A DNA stretch of 64,000 bases from JAPHSX01 sp050298555 (GTDB lineage Bacteria > Pseudomonadota > Gammaproteobacteria > Thiohalomonadales > Thiohalomonadaceae): assembly GCA_050298555.1 (NCBI GenBank), contig JBNKUL010000057.1, positions 1-64,000 of the forward strand, written 5' to 3'. Below the pieces are notes generated by a model. That model saw only the letters and a program-made list of their open reading frames with translations, searched no databases and was not told the origin of the DNA. Numbering within the stretch: the first letter of the stretch is position 1; each line of letters begins with the position of its first letter. Positions 46,617-54,451 of the stretch are shown piece after piece. The position numbers were made by a program, and so were the translations under genes.

Positions 46617-47975
46617 TTACTTCTCCCCCCCGGCGCAGAGCGCCTCGACCACGCGTTCCATGCGACTGCTGCGTGATCCCTTCACCAGTACGGTTACATC
46701 ACTCTTCATCTCGGGAAGCAGTGCCTCAATCAGTTGTTGTTGTTGTGCGAAGAAGTGGCCCTGCTCGCCGAAGGCCTCGGCGGCAGCGTGGCTCAGCTCG
46801 CCACAGGCGTAGAGGCGGTCGATACCGGCATCGCGTGCCGCATCGCCCACCTGACGGTGCAACTCAGCGGCCTCCCCGCCCAGCTCGCCCATATCGCCCA
46901 GGGCGAGGTAGCGCTGGCCACGGCACTCGGCGAGCACCTTGATCCCAGCACCCATCGAGGCGGGGTTGGCGTTATAGCTGTCGTCCAGCACGGTGGCACC
47001 GTTAATGCCGCGGCGTGCCTGCAGCCGACCGCCGACCGCCTGCATCGACTCCAGCCCCCGCACGATCTGCTCGTTATCGATATTGAGCGCGGTGGTCGCG
47101 GCGATCGCCGCCAGGGCGTTCATCACGTTGTGGCGCCCCGGCAGCGCAAGGTCGATCTGCAGCTCAGCCACCGGCGTCGTCACCTCCAGGCGACTGCCGA
47201 ATACATCGCCCTGCCAGCGGGCAGTGACGTCGGCCTTCTGCTCCAGGCCGAAGGTGATCACCTGATGCCCAGCGCTCAGCTCGCGCCACAGCGGGGCGAA
47301 GCTGTCGTCGGCATTGATAATCGCGACACCGTTCTGTGCCAGCCCCTCGAAGATCTCCCCCTTGGCCCGGGCTACCCCCTCCAGCGAGCCGAAGCCCTCG
47401 AGGTGGGCGGCGGCAGCATTATTGAGGATCGCCACCTGCGGGCGGGTGGTAGCGGTGAGGTAACTGATCTCGCCGGGGTGGTTGGCACCCATCTCGATCA
47501 CACCGAACTGGTGGCCCCGCTCCAGCCGCAGCAGGGTCAGCGGCACACCGATGTCATTGTTAAGGTTGCCGCGGGTCGCCAGGGTGGTACCGGCCTGGGA
47601 GAGGATCGCCGCGCACATCTCCTTCACCGTGGTCTTGCCGTTGGAGCCGGTGACCGCCAGCAGCGGCGTGCCCAGCTCATTGCGCCAGGCGTGGGCCAGT
47701 TGACCGAGGGCGAGGCGAGTGTCGTCGACGATGAGCTGCGGAATCACGCAGTCGACCGGGTGCTCCACCAGGGCGGCCACGGCGCCCGCCTCGGCGGCGG
47801 CAGCCACGTGTTGATGGCCGTCGTGATTGGGACCGCGCAGGGCGATAAAGAGGCTGCCGGAGTCGACCTGGCGCGAGTCGCTGCAGACACCGTTAATGGC
47901 GATGTCCTGGCCGATCATGCGCCCCGCCAGCCAGCGGGCGGCGGTGGAGAGCATGGTGGCGATCCCCTCAGCCAT
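46617..47975 (-). CDS. murF: MurF, UDP-MurNAc-tripeptide--D-Ala-D-Ala ligase
   Basis: 452 residues from the ATG at 47975, which overlaps murE by 8 nt. SDSRQVDSGSLFIAL, ATP loop VTGSNGKTTVKEM, IEMGANHPGEI and DDSYNANPASM are present. It adds D-Ala-D-Ala to the tripeptide. Confidence 0.97.
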   Translation of the reverse strand: MAEGIATMLSTAARWLAGRMIGQDIAINGVCSDSRQVDSGSLFIALRGPNHDGHQHVAAAAEAGAVAALVEHPVDCVIPQLIVDDTRLALGQLAHAWRNELGTPLLAVTGSNGKTTVKEMCAAILSQAGTTLATRGNLNNDIGVPLTLLRLERGHQFGVIEMGANHPGEISYLTATTRPQVAILNNAAAAHLEGFGSLEGVARAKGEIFEGLAQNGVAIINADDSFAPLWRELSAGHQVITFGLEQKADVTARWQGDVFGSRLEVTTPVAELQIDLALPGRHNVMNALAAIAATTALNIDNEQIVRGLESMQAVGGRLQARRGINGATVLDDSYNANPASMGAGIKVLAECRGQRYLALGDMGELGGEAAELHRQVGDAARDAGIDRLYACGELSHAAAEAFGEQGHFFAQQQQLIEALLPEMKSDVTVLVKGSRSSRMERVVEALCAGGEK

Positions 47976-49479
47976 GGGCCACCTCCCCAAGCAGTCGGGC
48001 TACCGTCTCGCGGTCGCTATAGGGGACGCGCTCATGGCCAATCACCTGCTCACGCTCGTGGCCCTTACCGGCCACCAGGATCACGTCATTCAACGAGGCC
48101 AGGGCGAGGGTGCGCTCGATGGCCGCGGCACGGTCGCGGTTGATGTAGACCGCGTCGGGGTTGAGCATCTCGCTGGTGATGTCTTCGATGATGTTGATGG
48201 CATTCTCGCGGCGCGGGTTATCGTCGGTGACGATGACGCTATCGGCGTACTGCTCGGCGATGCAGCCCATCAGCGGGCGCTTCTCGGTATCGCGCTCACC
48301 GCCGCAGCCGAAGATGCACCAGAGGCGCCCTTTGGTGTGCTCACGCAGCGCCTTCAATACCTGCTCCAGGGCATCTGGGGTGTGGGCAAAATCGACCACG
48401 ACCATGGGGTGATTCGTGCCGCCGAAACGCTCCATGCGCCCCGGCACCGTGGTGACGCCGTTAATGCGCGCCAGGGCATCGTCAAATTCGAGCCCCTGCA
48501 GCAGCAGCGCACCCAGCGCCGCCAACAGATTGGAGGCGTTGAAGCGGCCCAGCAGCGGGCTATCGACCCGCCCCTCGCCCCAGCGGCTCTGTACCTCGAA
48601 GCTAAGGCCGCCGCTGTTCAGCTTCAGGCCATCACCGCCGATGTCGGGCTGGCGGGCGCTATCCAGGCCGTAGCTCACCATCTCCACCCCTTTCGGCGGA
48701 TTGGCCAGCCACTCGCGGCCCACCTCATCGTCGCTGTTGATGAGTGCGTAGCTCAGGCCCGGCATCTCCAGCAGGCGGCGCTTGGCACCGGCGTAGCTGA
48801 GCATGTCGCCGTGGTAATCGAGGTGTTCGTGGCTGAGGTTGGTGAAGATCGCCGTATCGAAGGCGATGGCGTTGACCCGCCCCTGGTCCAGGGCGTGGGA
48901 GGAGACCTCCATCACCACCGCGCGCGCCCCTTCACCGCTCATCTTTGCCAGTTCCGCCTGCATCACCACCGCATCGGGGGTGGTGTGGCCGGTATCGTGC
49001 AGCTTGCCGTAGAGGCCGCTGCCCAGGGTGCCGACCAGGCCGCAGGGGACGGTGCTGTTGAGCGCCTGGGCAACGAACTGGCTTACCGAGGTCTTGCCGT
49101 TGGTGCCGGTGATGCCGGTGGTCTGCATCTTGTGCGAGGGGTGGCCGTAGAAGCGCCCGGCCAGTTCGCTGACCAGGGTGTGCAGCCGCTCCACCGGGAA
49201 CACCGGTATCGCGTATTGCTCGTAATCGAAGCCCTCGGTCTCGTCGGCGGGCTCCAGCGCGACGGCGCGAGCCCCGTTTTCAATCGCCTGCTCGATGAAG
49301 CGCACACCGTGGCGCACGGTGCCGGCGCAGGCGAGGAACAGCCAGCCGTCGTGCATGTCGCGGCTATCCAGGCTAAGGCCCTCGATATCCAGCTCGGGCA
49401 GCAGCTGGATATCGGTCAGCCCGGCGAACAACTGCTGCAGGCCGATGCCACTACCGTTATGGTTCAGCGCCACGTTCAT
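47968..49479 (-). CDS. murE: MurE, UDP-MurNAc-dipeptide--meso-diaminopimelate ligase
   Basis: 503 residues. ATP loop GITGTNGKTSVSQF, LDSRDMHDGWLFLA, and VTDDNPRRENA. The DNPR motif selects meso-diaminopimelate over lysine, so the wall is of the usual Gram-negative type. It overlaps ftsI and murF by 4 and 8 nt. Confidence 0.97.
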   Translation of the reverse strand: MNVALNHNGSGIGLQQLFAGLTDIQLLPELDIEGLSLDSRDMHDGWLFLACAGTVRHGVRFIEQAIENGARAVALEPADETEGFDYEQYAIPVFPVERLHTLVSELAGRFYGHPSHKMQTTGITGTNGKTSVSQFVAQALNSTVPCGLVGTLGSGLYGKLHDTGHTTPDAVVMQAELAKMSGEGARAVVMEVSSHALDQGRVNAIAFDTAIFTNLSHEHLDYHGDMLSYAGAKRRLLEMPGLSYALINSDDEVGREWLANPPKGVEMVSYGLDSARQPDIGGDGLKLNSGGLSFEVQSRWGEGRVDSPLLGRFNASNLLAALGALLLQGLEFDDALARINGVTTVPGRMERFGGTNHPMVVVDFAHTPDALEQVLKALREHTKGRLWCIFGCGGERDTEKRPLMGCIAEQYADSVIVTDDNPRRENAINIIEDITSEMLNPDAVYINRDRAAAIERTLALASLNDVILVAGKGHEREQVIGHERVPYSDRETVARLLGEVAHG

Positions 49480-51197
49480 CGCGCCCCCCCATGTAGTGCC
49501 ACCTGCATCCCCTTCAGGGAGTCGAGGTCGTCGGGGGAGATATCCATCAATCGCAACGCCCCCTCCATCACACGGGAGAAGACCGGGGCGGCCACCACGC
49601 CGCCGTAGTATTCGCCGTCATCGGGGCGGTCCACCACCACCACCATCGCCAGCCGCGGGCGGCTGGCCGGGGCGAAACCGGCGAACAGGGAGAGGTAGTT
49701 GTCCTCTTCATAACCACCGCGCCCGACCCGGCGCGAGGTACCGGTCTTGCCGGCGACGCGGTAGCCGGTAATCGCGGCACGGGTACCGGTACCGCCTTTT
49801 GCCACCACCTTTTCCAGCATCGCGGTGACCGCGTGGGAGACCTCGGGGGTGATCACCTGCTGCCCCTCGGGCACCACCCCCTCCTCCAGTTTGAGGAAGC
49901 TGGCAGGACGCAGTACCCCGCCGGCGGCCAGCGCCGCATAGGCGCGGGTCAGTTGCAGAGCGGTAACGGAGAGGCCATAGCCGTAGGAGACCGTGGCCTG
50001 CTCGGCCCGGCCCCAGTCCTGGTAGGCGTTCATCAGACCGGCCGCCTCGCCGGGGAAACCGCTGGCGGTGTCGTAACCGAAACCGAAGCGCACAAAACGG
50101 TCCCACAGCTGCTCCGGCGGCAGCGACAGGGCGATACGGCTGGCGCCGACGTTGCTCGACTTCTGGATCACGGTGGCCAGGTCTATCTTGCCGTAATTGC
50201 GGTGGTCCCGAATGGTGAAGTTGGCAAGCCTGAGGCTGCCGGGTGAGGTGTCGATCACCGTCTCGGGGCGGTATTTGCCACTCTCCAGTGCCGTGGCGAT
50301 GGTAAAGGGCTTCACCGTTGAGCCGGGCTCGAACAGGTCGGTGACGGCGCGGTTGCGCAGCTTGGCGGCCGTCAGATTGCTACGGTTGTTGGGATTGAAG
50401 GAGGGCTGGTTGACCATCGCCAACACCTCACCGGTGCGCACATCCATCACCACCGCGGAACCGCCCTTGGCCTTGTGGCGCTGCACCGCGCCGAGCAGTT
50501 CGCGATAGGCGAGGTACTGGATACGGCGGTCGATGCTCAGCACCAGGTCACGACCAGGGCGCGGCTCGCGGATGCTCTCCACGTTCTCGACGATACGGCC
50601 GAGGCGGTCCTTAATCACGCGCTTGGCACCGGGGGTACCGCGTAGCGACTCCTCCATCATCAACTCGACGCCCTCCTGCCCCGCATCGTCGATGTTGGTG
50701 AAGCCGACCACGTGGGAGGCCACCTCGCCGAGCGGGTAGTAGCGGCGATACTCGCGCTGCAGTGAAACACCGGGGATGGCCAAAGCCATCACCTGGTCAC
50801 CCAGCTCGGGGGTGACCTGGCGCTTGAGGTAGACGAACTCCTTGTCCATGCGCGCCCCAAGCTTGCGCTCTAGCTGGGAGACCTTGATCTCCAGCAGCCT
50901 GGCCAGCTCGGGCCAGCGTTCGCGGGCGGTGGCGAGGTCAGAGGGGTTGGCCCACACCGACTCCACCGGGGCACTGATCGCCAGCGGCTCGCCGTGACGG
51001 TCGGTGATCACGCCGCGGTCAGCGGGGATGGTAATGTCACGCAGGTAGCGCGCATCGCCCTGGTGCTGCAGGAACTCACGCTGGTTGATGTTGAGGTCGA
51101 CCATGCGCCACAACAGGGCGACAACGCCCAGCAGCAGCATGGCGAATACAAAGCGCCGCCGCTGTGGGTAGTCGTAACTGTCGTTCTTCTTCTTCAT
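49476..51197 (-). CDS. ftsI: FtsI (PBP3), septal transpeptidase
   Basis: 573 residues. A cytoplasmic tail and one membrane helix (about 16-34) are followed by the dimer/pedestal domain (ITDRHGEPLAIS) and the transpeptidase domain. The active site Ser is in EPGSTVKPF, with SSN (QKSSNVGAS) and KTGTS (GKTGTSRRV) in order. It cross-links septal peptidoglycan with FtsW. It overlaps ftsL and murE by 4 nt each. Confidence 0.98.
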   Translation of the reverse strand: MKKKNDSYDYPQRRRFVFAMLLLGVVALLWRMVDLNINQREFLQHQGDARYLRDITIPADRGVITDRHGEPLAISAPVESVWANPSDLATARERWPELARLLEIKVSQLERKLGARMDKEFVYLKRQVTPELGDQVMALAIPGVSLQREYRRYYPLGEVASHVVGFTNIDDAGQEGVELMMEESLRGTPGAKRVIKDRLGRIVENVESIREPRPGRDLVLSIDRRIQYLAYRELLGAVQRHKAKGGSAVVMDVRTGEVLAMVNQPSFNPNNRSNLTAAKLRNRAVTDLFEPGSTVKPFTIATALESGKYRPETVIDTSPGSLRLANFTIRDHRNYGKIDLATVIQKSSNVGASRIALSLPPEQLWDRFVRFGFGYDTASGFPGEAAGLMNAYQDWGRAEQATVSYGYGLSVTALQLTRAYAALAAGGVLRPASFLKLEEGVVPEGQQVITPEVSHAVTAMLEKVVAKGGTGTRAAITGYRVAGKTGTSRRVGRGGYEEDNYLSLFAGFAPASRPRLAMVVVVDRPDDGEYYGGVVAAPVFSRVMEGALRLMDISPDDLDSLKGMQVALHGGAR

Positions 51198-51457
51198 GGT
51201 CGGATAATCACCACTGCCCCGGGGGGCGGAATCACCATATCGAGTTGTTCGTTTGCTATCTTTTCAATCCGTCCGTGGGTGGCCCAGGTGCTCTGCTCCA
51301 GCTGCAAGCGCCCCCACTGGGTGTTCATCTCATCGCGCGACTTCTGCAGCCCCTGCAGCTCGACGAACAGGCGCCGCGCCTGATGGGTGCTGAAGACCAC
51401 GCCCAGCGAGCTGGCAAACAGCGCCAGCGCCAGCAGCGCGACGAGCAGCTTGGCCAT
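51194..51457 (-). CDS. ftsL: FtsL, bitopic division protein
   Basis: 87 residues: a short N-terminus, one membrane helix (about 3-22, LLVALLALALFASSLGVVF), then a leucine-zipper-like coiled coil (LFVELQGLQKSRDEMNTQWGRLQLEQ). It forms the FtsQLB complex that activates FtsWI. It overlaps rsmH by 1 nt and ftsI by 4 nt. Identity rests on the layout and position, as FtsL sequences vary widely. Confidence 0.93.
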   Translation of the reverse strand: MAKLLVALLALALFASSLGVVFSTHQARRLFVELQGLQKSRDEMNTQWGRLQLEQSTWATHGRIEKIANEQLDMVIPPPGAVVIIRP

Positions 51458-52395
51458 CAGGCCACCTTCTCCGCCACCCGCAATACCGCACTGCGGGCGC
51501 GGGGGTTCTCGGTCAGTTCCGCCTTGCCCGCCTTGATCGCCTTGCCCACCGCCTTGAGACGGCGCTTGAGCTGGCTATCCAGCACCGGCAGGTCGGGCGG
51601 AAAGTCGTCGCCCCTGGCCTGCTCGCGGATAAAACGCTTCACTCGGCGGTCTTCCAGCGAGTGGAAGCTGATAATCGCCAGGCGCCCGCCCGGTGCCAGC
51701 AGCTCCACCGCCTGCGCCAGAAAATCATCCAGGTCACCCAGCTCGCGATTGATAAAGATACGAATCGCCTGAAAACTGCGCGTCGCCGGGTGCTTGTCGC
51801 GCTCCCACTTGGGGTTCGCCTCGGAGACGATCTTCGACAGCTGCGCCGTGGTCGCGATAGAGCCGTGCTCCTCACAATATTTCACGATGGCCCCGGCAAT
51901 ACGCTTGGCAAAGCGCTCCTCGCCATACTCCTTGAGCACCTCGGCGATCTCGCTCTGCTTCGCCGTGGCCAGCCACTCGGCGGCGCTCACCCCGCTCTCC
52001 GGGTCCATCCGCATGTCGAGCGGACCGTCCTGCATAAAACTGAAACCGCGCCCGGCATCATCGAGCTGCGGTGAGGAGACGCCGAGGTCGAGCAGGATGC
52101 CGTCCACCCTGCCGTGCCAGCCGCGCTGCTCCGCCTCCTGCGCCAGCTGGGTAAAGCTGCCGCGTACGATGGTGAAACGCTCGTCGCCACCGAAACGCTG
52201 CTCCGCGGTGGCGATTGCCTGCGGGTCCTTGTCGGTGGCCAGCAGGCGACCCTCCTCACCCAGCTGCTGCAGGATCCCCGCACTGTGGCCGCCACGACCG
52301 AAGGTGCCGTCGAGGTAGATGCCGTCGGCACGGATCTGCAGGGAGTCCAGCACCTCATCAAACAGTACCGGACGATGTTCCATCTGCTCGGTCAT
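51457..52395 (-). CDS. rsmH: RsmH (MraW), 16S rRNA m4C1402 methyltransferase
   Basis: 312 residues. HRPVLFDEVLDSL, YLDGTFGRGGHS (SAM site), ILLDLGVSSPQLD, FQAIRIFINREL and ISFHSLEDRRVKRF are diagnostic. It methylates N4 of C1402 in the ribosomal P site; its partner for the 2'-O-methyl group is RsmI, whose gene lies 1.1 kb away at 53533. It starts 2 nt after mraZ. Confidence 0.97.
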   Translation of the reverse strand: MTEQMEHRPVLFDEVLDSLQIRADGIYLDGTFGRGGHSAGILQQLGEEGRLLATDKDPQAIATAEQRFGGDERFTIVRGSFTQLAQEAEQRGWHGRVDGILLDLGVSSPQLDDAGRGFSFMQDGPLDMRMDPESGVSAAEWLATAKQSEIAEVLKEYGEERFAKRIAGAIVKYCEEHGSIATTAQLSKIVSEANPKWERDKHPATRSFQAIRIFINRELGDLDDFLAQAVELLAPGGRLAIISFHSLEDRRVKRFIREQARGDDFPPDLPVLDSQLKRRLKAVGKAIKAGKAELTENPRARSAVLRVAEKVA

Positions 52396-52397
52396 CG

Positions 52398-52856
52398 TTA
52401 CAGTGACAGGGTTTGCAGCTCGGCGGGCAGGGGCTCGTCACCCACCGTCTCTTCCGCCAACCAGTCGTCGCGGCGCTCGTTCCACACCGCGGCATCCCAT
52501 AGTTCGAATTTCTTGCCCTGGCCGATCAGGACCACGTGTTTATCCAGACCGGCGTACTGGCGCAGGGGGGGCGGCAGCAGCAGTCGGCCGTTGTTGTCCA
52601 TGTCGGAATCGGTGGCGTGGCCCATCAGGAGGCGCTGAACGCGGCGGGCCTGGGCGTTAAAGCTGGGCAGGGCGTCGAGCTTGCGCTCGATGTTCTCCCA
52701 TTCGGGCAGGGGGTAGAGCAGCAGGCAACGCTCATCGGTGTCGATGGTGACGACAAGACGCCCCGCGCAGCGCTCATTGAGGCGCTCGCGATAACGCGTC
52801 GGCATCGTCATACGACCCTTGGCATCGAGATTAAGCTCAGCTACTCCACGGAACAA
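52398..52856 (-). CDS. mraZ: MraZ, transcriptional regulator of the dcw cluster
   Basis: 152 residues with two AbrB-like halves: FRGVAELNLDAKGRMTMPTRYRERL and DNNGRLLLPPPLRQYAGLDKHVVLIGQGKKFELWD. It binds repeated boxes ahead of its own gene and represses the dcw cluster. It is the first gene of that cluster. An operator of GTGGR boxes at 10-bp spacing is visible 33 nt upstream. Confidence 0.97.
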   Translation of the reverse strand: MFRGVAELNLDAKGRMTMPTRYRERLNERCAGRLVVTIDTDERCLLLYPLPEWENIERKLDALPSFNAQARRVQRLLMGHATDSDMDNNGRLLLPPPLRQYAGLDKHVVLIGQGKKFELWDAAVWNERRDDWLAEETVGDEPLPAELQTLSL

Positions 52857-52888
52857 TTATTGTTACCCCCCAGTTCGGATGTCCTTTT

Positions 52889-52921
52889 CCCACATTGATC
52901 CACTTCTACCCACTTTTCCAC
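52889..52921 (-). promoter_or_regulatory. MraZ operator: four GTGGR boxes
   Basis: Read on the minus strand, GTGGA, GTGGG, GTGGA and GTGGG boxes lie at 52917-52921, 52909-52913, 52899-52903 and 52889-52893. Three are exactly 10 bp apart; the most upstream one is offset by 8. MraZ is known to bind TGGGN boxes with 5-nt spacers. The boxes cover the expected transcription start. Confidence 0.85.
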
Positions 52922-52951
52922 ACTATAGGGAAGCAAGGCACTTTCTGTCAA
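52922..52951 (-). promoter_or_regulatory. Sigma-70 promoter of the mraZ/dcw operon
   Basis: On the minus strand a perfect -35 TTGACA (52946-52951) is separated by 18 nt from the -10 TATAGT (52922-52927). The start site falls near 52915, inside the MraZ boxes, which explains repression. The leader is about 60 nt. Confidence 0.88.
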
Positions 52952-53091
52952 GAAAAAACAGGGGTGTAAAAGTGAAATTCTTTCTTATATGACAAGGACT
53001 TAGCGAAGGTGGTGGAAGGTGGGAGAGAGGTCTAAATTCTAACCTCCAATAGCTGTTTTTTTATCAATTTGTTGAGTTACGAAGTTAATGT

Positions 53092-53106
53092 AGAACTTTA
53101 AGTTCT
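53092..53106. repeat. 15-bp perfect palindrome AGAACTTTAAGTTCT
   Basis: Seven-base arms around a central T, in the AT-rich gap between the dcw promoter and rnpB. It has the form of an operator for a dimeric regulator, but no T tract follows, so it is not a terminator. No regulator gene is adjacent. Confidence 0.5.
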
Positions 53107-53127
53107 GGGGATTGTTTTGAGGGGGGC

Positions 53128-53136
53128 TGTGGATAA
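53128..53136 (-). promoter_or_regulatory. Single DnaA-box-like site
   Basis: Reads TTATCCACA on the minus strand, a perfect match to the DnaA box consensus. It overlaps the T tract after rnpB and is a single copy, so it is a weak call. Confidence 0.35.
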
Positions 53137-53143
53137 AAAAAGG

Positions 53144-53493
53144 GGGAGCCGGCCGGTAAGCCGGGTTCTGTCGTGGACAGTCATTCATCTGCGATGCCCG
53201 TCACCGGACACCTGTAGCAACCTACCCGGGAGCAGTGCGGGCCACACCGATGCTCCCCTATTTGGTCTTGCTCCGAGTGGGGTTTACCATGCCGCGGCGT
53301 GTTACCACCCGCGCGGTGCGCTCTTACCGCACCATTTCAACCTTACCTGTGACCTCGAAAGGCCCATCGGCGGTATATTTTCTGCTGCACTTTCCGTCGG
53401 CTCGCGCCGCCCAGACGTTATCTGGCACCCTGCCCTATGGAGCCCGGACTTTCCTCCCTACCCGAAGGTAGAGCGACTGCCTGGCCGACTCCC
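53144..53493 (-). ncRNA. rnpB: RNase P RNA (M1-type)
   Basis: About 350 nt on the minus strand, matching bacterial type A RNase P RNA. Conserved blocks include GAGGAAAGTCCGGGCTCCATAG, split here by position (53450s), AGGGTGCCAG, GGTAAGAGCGCACCG, GGAGCAAGACCAAATAGGGG and the 3' block GACTGTCCACGACAGAACCC. The first 11 nt, GGGAGTCGGCC, pair with the last, GGCCGGCTCCC, to close helix P1, and this fixes both ends. A promoter fits the 5' end and TTTTTTT follows the 3' end. It makes the 5' ends of tRNAs. Confidence 0.97.
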
Positions 53494-53500
53494 GGCGGGT

Positions 53501-53528
53501 AAGATACCTGTTTTTGCTGAAAGTTCAA
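53501..53528 (-). promoter_or_regulatory. Promoter of rnpB
   Basis: On the minus strand TTGAAC (53523-53528) and TATCTT (53501-53506) are 16 nt apart. The start site falls at about 53494, next to the 5' end deduced from helix P1. It lies just past the rsmI stop. Confidence 0.8.
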
Positions 53529-53532
53529 TCAG

Positions 53533-54375
53533 TTATTCACGCTCAAGGAGGAATTTATAGATCGCGTTCTTCTTCTCGCCGCTAATCTTCGCCGCCAGGG
53601 CGGCGGCCTGCTTCACCGACAGCTCCTCGGCGAGCAGCGTGGCGATGCGTTGCGTCTCCCCGTCCAGACCGGCGGACTCCTCGTCCGCCGCCCCCTCCAC
53701 CAGCAGCACGAACTCGCCCTTACGCTGGTTGGCGTCCTGCGCCACCCAGGCGGCCAGCTCACCCAGGGTGGCGTGACGTATCGTCTCAAAGGTCTTGGTC
53801 AGCTCGCGGGCCAGGGTGGCGGGGCGCCCCTCGCCGAGCGTCTCCGCCATATCGGCCAGGCTCTCCTCGATGCGGTGGGGCGATTCGTAGAAGGCGAGGG
53901 TGCGCGGCTCATCCGCCAGCGCCTGCAGCGCCTTGCGCCGCGCCCCCGACTTGGCGGGGAGGAAACCCTCGAAGCAGAAGCGATCGGTGGCCAGGCCACT
54001 GGCCGAGAGGGCGGCAATCAGGGCGCTGGGGCCGGGCAGCGGTACCACCCTGATGCCGGTGCGGTGTGCCTCGCGTACCAGGAAGTAGCCGGGATCGCTG
54101 ATCAGCGGGGTGCCGGCATCGGAGATCAGGGCCAGCGACTCGCCGCCCTGCAGATAGCCCAGCACCTGCTCCGCCTTGTGGCGCTCGTTGTGCTCGTGCA
54201 GGGCGAACATCGGCGTGTCGATGGCAAAGTGGCGCAGCAACGCAGCGCTGTGGCGGGTGTCCTCGGCGGCGATACGATCCACCTTCTGCAGCACCTCCAG
54301 CGCCCGCGCCGAGATATCCCCCAGGTTACCGATAGGGGTCGCTACTATATAAAGAATGCCCGCTTCGATTGACAC
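53533..54375 (-). CDS. rsmI: RsmI, 16S rRNA 2'-O-ribose C1402 methyltransferase
   Basis: 280 residues from a GTG at 54375 with a GGGGTGAG site; the frame is open further but the extra part has no homology. Family motifs: LYIVATPIGNLGDIS, DRIAAEDTRHSAALL, LISDAGTPLISDPGY, VVPLPGPSA, FYESPHR. It modifies the same nucleotide as RsmH. It is divergent from lpoA. Confidence 0.96.
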   Translation of the reverse strand: MSIEAGILYIVATPIGNLGDISARALEVLQKVDRIAAEDTRHSAALLRHFAIDTPMFALHEHNERHKAEQVLGYLQGGESLALISDAGTPLISDPGYFLVREAHRTGIRVVPLPGPSALIAALSASGLATDRFCFEGFLPAKSGARRKALQALADEPRTLAFYESPHRIEESLADMAETLGEGRPATLARELTKTFETIRHATLGELAAWVAQDANQRKGEFVLLVEGAADEESAGLDGETQRIATLLAEELSVKQAAALAAKISGEKKNAIYKFLLERE

Positions 54376-54451
54376 GTACTCACCCCGCCCAGATACTGTG
54401 TGGTCTAATTGCCCTATGGGCCGAATAAATAAGCATTCTACCGCACTCTTT

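Noticed and set aside
52857..53141. Replication origin near dcw because of a DnaA box
   Set aside because: There is one box only, no dnaA, dnaN or gidA nearby and no AT-rich 13-mers.
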